NCBI GenBank assembly: GCA_033065855.1
Contig: JAVXUO010001151.1
Coordinates: 124,001 to 188,000, forward strand
Direction of reading: 5' to 3'
From: Escallonia rubra
Lineage: Eukaryota > Streptophyta > Magnoliopsida > Escalloniales > Escalloniaceae
Length of the DNA stretch: 64,000 nt
The notes under the pieces were generated by a model. It worked only from the letters and a program-made list of their open reading frames with translations. It did no database searches and was not told the DNA's origin. Shown piece after piece: positions 23,236 to 32,456 of the stretch. The translations under genes and the position numbers were made by a program. Within the stretch, counting starts at the first letter, position 1. Each line of letters opens with the position of its first letter.

Positions 23236-26190
23236 ACTCTAACATAGCTTCATCCTGGTCCTCATTGGGCTAGGCTCCTTTTCACCACTAGACTCTGAAG
23301 CTTCCTCGGCTTCCTCCATGACCTCGTTACTTTTTTCTTCAGCCTCGTCTTTAGCTTTCTCAGCCTCCGTTGCTCCCTTGTCACCCTATTCTTCATATTC
23401 CTCTTCCTTGCCTTCCTACTCGAGGGACGATTCCACTATGATGGTCTCATTGGACTGAGGCTTCTTGTAGGTATGCCTGAAGACCGCAGCAATTTGGGAA
23501 GATTTTTGTCTTAGTTTTAAGGGAGGGGCTGGAGTTTTCCTCTTGCTCTCGATGGCAACTTCATTTCCCGTAGAGGGTACCGACTCCAATTTAACCACTT
23601 TCTTTGTAAATGTCCGGCTCGTCGCCCTAGTCTTCACCCGCATTTCTTTCCTCAGTACCAGGGTCACCATAACAATCTCAGTAGCAGCAATAGTAGGGGT
23701 AGGGGGCTCCGCAGAGCTTTGTAGGCCGCTCGGTCCACCTCCCGAAGGCGACATCGAAGGAGTGGGAGTAGGCGTCTTCGTAACCTCATCTGAGGATCCG
23801 TACACTGATAGTAGATGCCAGTGGCCAGACACCATGCCTTTGAGGCTATGGATCATCATGTATGCATCAAGTGGGGAAAAGGATATTTAGACGCACCAAC
23901 TAGTTATGAAATCACATTGATAACCTCTATCCGTGTCCTAGCTCGAGAGCGAGCTAGATTTGCTTCAACTCGTTGTCTATTTCCATCAAATTTTCTCAAA
24001 TTAGCTTATGCTATTTCAAGAGTTTGTTGAGCTTCGTGTGCATCAATGTCACTACTAAATTCGTTGACAATATGTCTACGCTGGTTCAAATCCAGCTCGG
24101 CCCAACAATTCGCCAATCTACCACGGGGCAGTATAACCTCCTTGTCCTTCAGAAATGCCTGATACGGAGGAATCAAATAAAAAATTTTCTGCTAGATCCC
24201 TTATTTCCCTGGGATTGTAGTTCAATTGGTCAGAGCACCGCCCTGTCAAGGCATAAGCTACGGTAAATTTAAAATCAATGCAAGTCTAGAATTTGTCGTT
24301 TGGACTTCGGCCACGTCCTTGAGCCCGATCACCTCAGAATCCTTCTCCAGCCGGGGGATCGGCTTCTGTTCCTCGGTCTTCCCCTTTAGGATGACCAGAA
24401 CTATCCATGAAGGGAATTGGATACCCTCAGATGACTCCGCCTCCTTTTTTGCCCTTCCCATGTCTACCTTGGGCCGTATTTTCTTTTTGCTTATTTAGCC
24501 ATTCTGAGGTTTAGGGAGGGGCCAAGTCTTCTCTTACAAACTTTTTGTAGATACGAGAGTCGTTCGACCACTTAATGGAGGATACTAGAATCCCCCTAAC
24601 CGTACTCTGTCTCAGACTCCTATCCAGCTCCCCCGTTTGATACATCTCTACGGTAGGGGCAGTGGGAACTCAGACCTCAACATCCTAATGGTGCTAAAGA
24701 GCACCCTATCTCCCAACTAGAAATCCTCATGTGAGGGTCCCACTAGCAATATCTGGCATTGGGTGCAGGCAAGCTCCTTAAGATAGGTCCTCGTCGTCAT
24801 TCACTTAGAAGGAGAGGCCTGAAGCAAAAAAGAGACAACGGGGAAATATTCGATAAGCATGTATAGAGAAATATTCAAAATTAGTGAATTACTTACCGGG
24901 TATTATGCCAGCCTGTTGAAGCCACCCTGATACACCATCTCGGGAGGCACCGACCCGCTTATCTTTGTAATTCCACTGGTACATCACTGGTGAAATCTTA
25001 TTTGCATGCCCTTCCCGGGGTCAAGAAGCACATGAACCCATGACATCGAAAGCCTAAATCTGTAAGCATACATCATATGTGAGACAAGATGTCTACAACA
25101 CACATAAGAATAATTAGAAAATAGCTTAACAAGCATGGACATACCTCCCAAAATGGCATAATATCCCATGAAACTGAGGAATTACCCCTCGAGACACTGC
25201 ACTAATAGAACCGAACAAATATGCCAAAGTTTGAGTACCCCAATCGTACTCCTCAATCTCATTTGCTCTCTAATTCCCTGTAGGCCGACAGCTGAACACA
25301 ATCATCCTTATTGCTAAAAAAGGTCTCCCTTGGAGCATAAAGCAAGAATCCCCGTATAAACTGGTCGATCACCGGGCCCTCCGCCCTCTCCAAGTCCATA
25401 CCCTTGTAATAGGCATGGAGGGTACCCAACATGATGGAACCACCCTTTTCGAAAGACGGTTTGTAGTCGAGCAACTGGACTAAGAGGTCTCGATCATCGT
25501 CGAGATCATGGCTGAAGGTACATGCCTCCCTTGAGCACGAACACCAATGATGTTCATGAAGCCATACGGGGTGATCATCGCCTCCTTGAACAACATCTGA
25601 AAATTGTTGGTGGAATCCCACCAATGCTCGGCGAGACATAAAAGATGTCTTTTGCTTCGGGTCGTAATGTGCCACCCGTTAAGAAAAAGATCGAAACCTG
25701 TAATGACTATCCTAACCTTAATGGGCTGAGGATTTTTCCACCTCTCTCTAACAAGATTAGGGTAGCCCTTATAGTGCAAGTTTGTATGGGAGGGGCTACA
25801 AATCAAAAATGGGGAAGAAATCTTAAGGAACCGTCTGGTTCGTGCATACAATGCATGAAAAATTACATATGTGGGTTCTACTTTGCATGGGCATATTGTG
25901 TGTGAAGGAAGGAAAAAGAGTGCGTGTAACAGAAGAAAATTCATGGGAAACTTACCTCCTCGGTGAAAGAATGCTTGCTAAGGTGTGTTCTTTACTCCAA
26001 GTCAACAATGAGTAATCCAGCCGATTTGTTGGCCGAAATCGAGAGATTTTCTTAATTTGTGGGCCTCCTTCGTGCCCTCTTCTTGTTCGAATATAGTCGG
26101 CCATTCTTTAACTAATTCAGAGAAATAGGAAGAGGATTGAGCAAATTTACATGGTAAACGTGTGATTAGGGTAGGATTACACAAGGTAGA
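23236..26190 (-). pseudogene. antisense coding remnant A of the Tat-type element (plant mobile domain-like)
   Basis: On the - strand, coding-like sequence runs from an ATG at 26184 down to an acidic tail near 23240. The N-terminal piece (26002-26184) is followed by a candidate splice donor, GTAAGTTTCC, near 25955. Next comes a segment with LAEHWWDSTNNFQMLFKEAM and then TPYGFMNIIGVRA (about 25530-25630), which resembles the conserved core of plant mobile domain (PMD) proteins. An overlapping frame continues with DLERAEGPVIDQFIRGFLLY (about 25325-25400). The lower part (23416-23859, then 23240-23415) is rich in Ser, Thr, Lys and Glu. Frames shift several times, so it is probably dead. The PMD assignment is by remembered motif, not by search. 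Confidence 0.5.
24211..24262 (+). pseudogene. tRNA-Asp(GUC)-like fragment, probably plastid-derived
   Basis: The segment starts GGGATTGTAGTTCAATTGGT and continues with the D-arm, an anticodon loop CTGTCAA (anticodon GTC) and the 3' half of that stem. This matches the 5' part of the plastid (or plastid-like mitochondrial) trnD-GUC as I remember it. After about 24252 only a degraded variable-loop and T-arm trace follows (GCATAAGCTACGG), and no T-loop or acceptor 3' strand closes the cloverleaf. It is not a functional tRNA gene. It lies inside antisense remnant A. Confidence 0.7.
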
Positions 26191-26269
26191 GTTCTTAGAA
26201 AAAGGAAATTTGAGAGAGATTGAAGTTGGAGTGGGTTAAAAGTGTTTGAAAAAACTCTAAAATCACGCA

Positions 26270-26450
26270 CAAAACTGGATGGTTTAACGGTCAGTTTTAT
26301 CACTTAAGTTGGTCAACATTGCTGACCCACCAGCCGGTTTTTTACTCTTTAATTTAAAAAAATTCCAGCATGACTGACTAACCGGCCAATTTTAGACTCA
26401 AGATTTTAAAATTTTTAGAACTTTTCTATCCTCTGATCTAGCGGTCGATT
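26270..26450. repeat. degenerate ACCGGNCGGTT-type motif cluster upstream of antisense block A
   Basis: Copies include TGGATGGTTTAACGGTCAG, CCACCAGCCGGTTTT, CTAACCGGCCAATTTT and CTAGCGGTCGATTTT. The cluster sits just upstream, in - strand sense, of the ATG at 26184, as the cluster at 21480-21655 does for block B. Confidence 0.6.
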
Positions 26451-26789
26451 TTTGAACCCTAGAATTTTTTTTTTTGCATCCATATGCATATGCCTATATG
26501 TTGGTGTGCCTTGTATGATTACATCGTCGTTATATTTGTGTGTTTGCCTTCTTGCATGTACATGTCCATTATCTTAATCCCCAAATTGCTTTGCAATCCA
26601 AATTCTTCGAAGTTGTTGCTTAGTTCAATGATTTTTGTATAGTGTAAGGCCAGTACAAGATCCCGCGCGCGTTGCTAGAGGCAGTATTTTCTTTATATAT
26701 ATCAATTATATTGTTATTTCCGACACTCAATGATAGCCGTTCTTGTGACATTGTTGGCTCTGGCTTTGAGTGATATTCCTGAAATTTTC

Positions 26790-27510
26790 ATATGTCCAAG
26801 CGACCAATCGCCTAGTGACGTGTTGTTGGCTTCGGCTCTTGGACATGTGTCAGTGTTCCTAAGCGACCAACCACCTAATGACGCGTTGTTGGCTCTGGCT
26901 TTTAAAATTGCCTATGTCCTTATATCTAAGTGACCAATCGTTTAGTGACGCGTTATTGGCTCCAATTCTTAGATACACAACTTTGTTTGTCGACTTTTTC
27001 AATCTGTCTTGGGGGCTCCGACAATGGTCAAATTTATTTCCCTGTCCGTTGACCCTTTCAACTCATTTTGAGGGCTCCGGCAGTGAGCAGTTTTGGTTCT
27101 AATTCCAAATCCAGTCTTGAATAACCCTAGACGACCAACCGCTTAGTGATGTCTTATTAACACCGACTTTTAGGGGTACGCTCTTATATCTAAGCGACCA
27201 ACCGCTTAGTGACGCATTGTTGGCTCTGGATCTTAGAAATACCACTTTATCTATCGACCCTTTCAACGTGTCTTGGGGGCTCTAGATGACCAATCGTCGT
27301 TACTATTGGCTCGAGCTTTTAGATATGCTATTCTCATTTGCCCAAGCGACCAACGCTTAGTGATGCATTGTTGGCTCCGACTCTTAGGCGATGAGTTTTC
27401 TAGTTCCAGTTCCAGCTTTAGCTCCGATTCTAATTCCAGTTCCAACTCCGGTTCCAGACTTAGTATCCTTAGACGACCAATCGTTGCTATTGTTGGCTCC
27501 GACTTCGAAC
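26790..27510 (+). repeat. variable tandem repeats in the Tat 3' untranslated region
   Basis: Eight copies of a CGACCAA(C/T)CG core followed by a block like CTTAGTGACGC and TTGTTGGCTC recur near 26801, 26864, 26932, 27132, 27195, 27287, 27347 and 27474. Spacing varies from about 60 to 200 bp. They lie between pol/antisense remnants and the 3' LTR. A short (TTCCAG/TTCTAG)-type array lies inside at about 27395-27455 and gives Ser-rich or Glu-Leu-rich chance frames. Confidence 0.75.
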
Positions 27511-27716
27511 AATACATGTATTTTATCGAACTATGTTGGTCTGTTTCCTTTTTAGGGGATACTTAGGAAGCCCTTTACAGGTCTGATCTCATATCTGTGT
27601 CACGGTCCTTGAGTCTGTATTAAAGTCTTGTGGTCTTTTTCTATGTTTTCCTAAAAAAATGTGTAGTTTTTCAGTTATGTTCGCCGCGCGCGAGCTCTTT
27701 TATCGAGGGGCTTTTT

Positions 27717-28929
27717 TGGACACCCCATTTTTGTAATTATTAATAATTAGTGGGCTTTATTATTAAATAGAGTGAATTATTAAGTTTAAGCCTAGTAATG
27801 TGGCTGGCTTAATTAATTTAGTCCAGTCCAGTATCAGTCCAGTTATGTCAGACCAGTCAGATGTCTAGATTTAGTTTAATTTGATTTAGTTTGTCTAGAT
27901 AATTTGAAAAAATAATATGTAAATTATCACTAATACAAGGTTAAAGGCAAATTATCTCGAATTTAGTACATCCCATATACAAAATCATAGATATTTACCA
28001 AAATTAGGGTCAAATAATGCCTTGAAATTCTAAAAAATTATTTTTTAAAATATGGGATGAATATGCCGATTTTTTACTATCCACACGGTTAATTTGTCAA
28101 TTTGAAATTTTATCCAATATTTGGACTTATCTCCAGCTTTGCAGATTGGCATAGTCAATCAGATTCTGCGACCCTGAGCGCTATAAGTACAACCATTCGC
28201 CTTCATTTTCAGAGAGTCTTTGATCTTGGTCAGTTCAAAAAGCTTATTCCCTTTAGAGCATGTGTACCATTTTTCATTAAGTGATACACTATCTCTCTCG
28301 AGAATTCTAGCCGTTCAAACTCACTTTAAAAAGTCTTTTCGCCTTTGCATTGTGGATCATTCGGAGAGCCTCCCCGAGTCTTCGCGGCAAGCTACTTCAA
28401 GACGTATCTTTTATTTTGCTTTTTAGTGTAGAAAATCACTTTAGATTTGTTTCTCATTCCCGTAGTTGCATTAAAAAAATGGGTAAAAAAGAGTCTTTTA
28501 CATTTCTGAGTCTAGGTCTAACTCTCAGAATGTAGACTATTTCCCGTAGGACCAAAGTCGAACTACGACGATTTTTATTCCGATTAGTCAGACCGGATAC
28601 GTAGTCAATTTTACCCCCGATGTCGAGTTCAAGCCAAAAGAATAAAAATAAACTTAGTGTAAGTTTTGTTACATTATATTTTAAGGCCAATAATCAATAG
28701 AAATGAAATAGAGACTAACAGGGCATGGTGGGTGCCTAACACTTTTCCATTGAGTAACTTAGTCTTCGAACCCATCTCCTAGTTTTCAATAGATTAGTTG
28801 TCCTTTAGGACACTTTAGAGTCATTTTTAGGGTTTTCTTATTTTTTGATTTTGTTTAATCAAATAAGATGGTAACTCCATAAAGTCCTTTCTTAACGAGA
28901 AGATTTTTCCAAGGCAGTTCGCTTCAACA
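27717..28929 (+). repeat. 3' LTR of the Tat-type element
   Basis: It begins TGGACACCCC after a purine-containing CGAGGGGCTT tract that may be the polypurine tract, and ends CGCTTCAACA. It aligns with 8270-9411 but is about 70 bp longer, with an extra block near 28400-28500 and another near 28880. Confidence 0.8.
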
Positions 28930-29980
28930 GTTATTACCTAGTATTCTGGACCCTAAGTAAAAGATGGCTATATATACAGGATCATCCCTTTGTTTGCGCT
29001 ACTGGGCATACTCACAATCGATTTGTGTGCCAGCGGAACAATCGATTAAAAATGCGAGATCTTTTTTGCCCCTCGGGACTAAGGACTTCCCTGAAAGCGA
29101 GAAAATTCGACGAACAAATGAAAAAACCAAGTAAAAGACTGAGCGCCCATAAATGACAAAGAGAGCTTTCGATTGATTGTGAATATTTACACAACAATGT
29201 TCCCAAATCTGAAAACTGAACTTCCTATCGATAGGCAGCCAAAACCTCTAAACATAAAAGTAAAGAAAAAGACTTGAAAAAGTCTTGATATGTTTGGTTG
29301 ATGATTGTTGATGATGATTGATGATCTTTGACCCACTATTTATACTAGAGGCTTTGTAGAAAATAACTACCATTATAAGACAAACTACTCACTTAGAAAA
29401 TTATCACCCACTAATAAATAACCAACCACACTTATCCCTTATCAATAGGAACATATTTTCAAAACTTGGTTTAATTCACTTCTTGAATCTTCCATTGTCT
29501 CTTCAGAAATAATAAAAGGTAAATGTCATTTAGTGGCATTTAATCAAAGTGAACTCATTAGTGAAAAAAGATATTTTCTGGTGCAAACACCCTTAAACGG
29601 GATATGAGATTAAAACGTGATATAACTTCCCATTACTTAAATACCACTAAACATTCTAACCAGCGCAGTGTGCGAAACTCCTATGATGGCGCACACACTT
29701 TGCTCACACCTCTGTCAAGTCTGCCCTAGATAGCATCTTAGTCCTCCTTGGACTCTAGCCTTGAAACTCAAAAGGACGTTTCTTATCCCTAATCGGTTAT
29801 TGTTTTACATGTTAGTGACCACGACAGCTCCGGTAGGACATGTCTGACTAGATATAACTCCAGTCCTTGTATGACCTTCCAGTCTTAAGTGTTCATATTC
29901 TATGGGTGGACAAATTCTGGCTGCTTATTGTTGTACAAAATTTGAAGATCACCAACAACATGGAGTGAAAACTAAAAATC
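28930..29980. other. unrecognised DNA right of the Tat element
   Basis: No gene is seen. On the - strand a TATA-like AGTATAAATAG lies near 29336-29346, followed downstream by a GATGATTGTTGATGATGATT run, so this could be part of another LTR or a promoter. Neither can be supported further. Confidence 0.25.
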
Positions 29981-29982
29981 TA

Positions 29983-30991
29983 GGTAGCGTTTGAAACAAT
30001 TTTTGTTTTTAGTTTTTTGTTCAGTTTTGAAACGTAGAAAAAATATTGTCGTTTGACAGACAATTTTAGTTTTTTTTTTTACCTTCAGTTTTATAAATCC
30101 GTTTTCAAAATAATTAAGTCTATTTTTTAAAACACCATTTTGGATTTTTCAGTTTTTTTTATGGAACATTTTTCAACTTTTGTTAGAAGCATTTTATGTC
30201 TCTTCTTCCCTTCAATATTCATGACCAACACTTATCACCCAAGAATGACCAACACCCCTGAACACCAAACTACGAACACTGCCAACCACCACAGCCATTG
30301 ACCGCCGATCTGCCACCACCACTGATCAACATACCCGAACACTAAACTTGCCAACACTACTAACCACCATAGCCACTGACCTCGCCACCGCCACCGCCAC
30401 CGCTACCACCACCAGTGATTAACACCCACAAACACAGCCAACAACCATAGCGACTGATAACCACTACCATTGACCAATACTGCCGAACACCTCTAAATCC
30501 AATTCACCATCATACCGACCACCATTGATTCTATAACAAATACCATAAACAAATTTCATCCATCGATTAGTCCTAGTATCTTTGATTTGCATAGGTAAAT
30601 TCCAAACTAATCATACTTTTCACTCAATCAAACCAATGATGCCATAATTCACAAGCTAGTGTGTTACTATTTTTTTTTTTTGATGCAAAGTGTGTTACTA
30701 TTATAGCAATAGTTGGACGATGGCATAGGAGATGTGTTGGTCATTGTGGGAGTACTTCTAGTTGTTGAACAAAAGAGCTCAGAAAAAGCTCTCAAGTATT
30801 AGAAAATGAAAGAAAAAAAGAAAGGAAAAACTGAAAAGAGAAGAGAGAAAAAAAAATAGAAAAAAAATCGAAAACTAATTATGTAAAATTGTAACCCATC
30901 AGTTTTGTAAAATGATAATAATAATAACTCAAAGAGGTTTTCGTTTTTCAAAGAACAAAAACTGAAAACTGAATGAGTTTTGACCACGCCC
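29983..30991. mobile_element. probable non-autonomous TIR element
   Basis: The left end (GGTAGCGTTTGAAAC, then ATTTTTGTTTTTAG) and the right end read in reverse (GGGCGTGGTCAAAAC, then CAGTTTTTGTTC) are imperfect inverted repeats. Each end is flanked by TA (29981-29982 and 30992-30993). The interior contains CCACCA-type triplets at about 30290-30420 and an A-rich right arm. No transposase is present. The superfamily is uncertain; Tourist/PIF-like or another TIR type is possible. Confidence 0.45.
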
Positions 30992-31191
30992 TAATTAAGT
31001 TCAATTGAAAATTTTCGATAAGAGTCGTAGAAATTTGAAGGTGCTGAGACAATAGTACATGATAACTGATTTGAAGGTGCTTAAACCCAACACTTTAAAA
31101 CGCCACTGTAACGGAAATTGTAATCATAAGAAACAGATTACATAACCAAAAGTTACGCTTAGAATTGCCTCCGAAAAGTAACAGAGTGCAT

Positions 31192-31197
31192 TTTATT
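31192..31197 (-). terminator. AATAAA polyadenylation signal of the ABCG gene
   Basis: On the - strand AATAAA lies about 25 nt beyond the original stop codon at 31222-31224. It is now separated from the active stop by the 1.2-kb insertion. Confidence 0.45.
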
Positions 31198-31221
31198 CAG
31201 TTTTGCTAATTATCTTTAAAT

Positions 31222-31253
31222 CTACGTTATTGTCCTCAATTTCATTCTCCTTA
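31222..31253 (-). pseudogene. stranded original 3' end of the last ABCG exon
   Basis: Read on the - strand and joined across one TTA/TAA target duplication, this tail continues the ABCG frame in phase with eight more residues, RMKLRTIT, after the Arg that closes LFLR, and then TAG (31222-31224). That matches the basic C-terminal tail usual in this ABCG clade. The insertion at 31254-32456 disconnects it from the rest of the exon, so it is now untranslated. Confidence 0.85.
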
Positions 31254-32456
31254 CGGTCCGTTTGGAACCAATTCTTTTAGGATTTGGATTTCATATTTGA
31301 AATTGGATTTGGAATTCAATTCACTTTTTTTGTTTGAAACGAAAGAGAATTCAAATCACAGAATTCCAATTTTGTGTTTGGAGAACAGAGTAAATGGAAA
31401 GATAATACATTTTTAGACAATTATATCCTTGACTTACAATGAAAAACAAATTACGGTAAGTGGTTTCAAGTGTGCTAGTGCCACCACATGGTGGCGGTGG
31501 CGGTGGTAGTGACAGCACTGCACGGGGTAGCAACATCGACGGTGAAAGTGGTGAGGTGGTCAAGTGATGGTAATGATGGTATTGGTGGTATTGAGGTGTA
31601 ACAAGGTGTAATTGGTGGTCATCAACTGACGTCAATAGTGATGCGATGATAGTAGTTGTGTCGGTGGTGGCAATAGTGGTGGCGGTGGCGGTGGCAGTAG
31701 TGATGTTGGCAGCGGTGATGGTGGTGGTGGCGGCAGTAGCGATGGTGACTGTAGTGGTGGTGGCGGCGGCGGTGGCAATATGGTGGCAGTGGTGGTGGCA
31801 GTAGTGGTGGCGACAGTGGTGATGGTGGTGGCATTATTGGTGGCTATGGTGGCTGTGGCGGCAACAGTGGTGGTGGTGGTAGTGGTGGCAATAGTAGTGG
31901 CGGTGACAGTAATGGTGGCGATGGTGGTAGTTATAGCAGTACTAGCGGTGCTGGTGGTGGCAATAGTGGTGGCAGTAGTGGTGGCGACGGTGATAGTTGT
32001 GGCAGTACTGGCGGTGGCGGTGGCAGTAGTGGTGGCGGTGGTTGTAGTGGTGGTGGCGGTAGTGTTAGCGGTGGTTGTGGCAACAGCGACAATGGCGGTA
32101 GTGGTGGCAGTGGTGGTGACGACGACGGTAGTGGTGGTGGTAATAGTGGTGGTGGCAGTAGCGGTGCCGGTGGTGGTAGTAAAAGTGATGTGGCTGTAGC
32201 GGTAATGAAGATGGTGGTGGTGGTGGTGGGTTCATTGTTGGAGAGATCCTGAAAATGGTAAGATATGTAAATAATTACTTTTAATTCAAGTAAATCGAAA
32301 TCCCATGAAATCCGACCATTTTTCTTCGGATTTCACACTAGAGAAACAAATCCAGTCAAATCCCATGAAATCCAATTCCTTTTTTTAATGTTCCAAACAA
32401 CAAAATTTGAGGATTTGAAATGAAATCTCATCAATTCCATGGTTCCAAACACACTC
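31254..32456. mobile_element. PIF/Harbinger (Tourist-like) element inserted in the ABCG last exon
   Basis: The termini are CGGTCCGTTTGGAACCA at the left and, inverted from the right, GAGTGTGTTTGGAACCA. The 3-bp target duplication is TTA at 31251-31253 and 32457-32459. A GTTTGG-containing TIR with a TTA duplication is typical of PIF/Harbinger Tourist-like elements. Inside lies a long imperfect GGT/GGC triplet array at about 31485-32235. The 139-codon frame at 31780-32199, nearly all Val and Ala, is an artefact of that array. There is no transposase. The right end supplies the present ABCG stop codon. Confidence 0.85.
31485..32235. repeat. imperfect GGT/GGC trinucleotide array
   Basis: The + strand is about 750 bp of GTGGTGGC-type triplets with interruptions (GTAGTGGTGGCGG and variants). 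It has no coding meaning. It forms the core of the PIF/Harbinger-like element. Confidence 0.9.

Larger units (their letters stand above)
8270..28929 (+). mobile_element. old Ty3/gypsy retrotransposon, Tat (Ogre/Retand-like) type
   Basis: Related, diverged direct repeats at 8270-9411 and 27717-28929 act as LTRs. Between them, in + strand order, lie remnants of gag, protease, RT, RNase H, a second RNase H and integrase. A second RNase H before integrase, large size (over 20 kb, about 17 kb without nested inserts), antisense coding remnants after pol and tandem repeats before the 3' LTR all fit the Tat lineage. Every coding block carries stops and frameshifts, so the element is dead. Nested inserts are at 13559-14758, 15675-16211, 16812-17537 and 21665-22960. 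I could not find a convincing 5-bp target duplication outside the LTRs. Confidence 0.85.

Noticed and set aside
24211-24262. Functional tRNA-Asp gene
   Set aside because: The T-arm and the 3' acceptor strand are missing; only the 5' part is recognisable.
27263-27566. Ser-rich and Glu-Leu-rich frames on opposite strands
   Set aside because: Both come from one short TTCCAG-type array within the Tat 3' repeat region.
8265-28934. 5-bp target duplication around the Tat element
   Set aside because: Flanks GCGGT and GTTAT do not match; either the borders are off by a few bases or the flanks have decayed.
31780-32199. 139-codon + strand open frame
   Set aside because: It is almost only Val and Ala, produced by the GGT/GGC triplet array.
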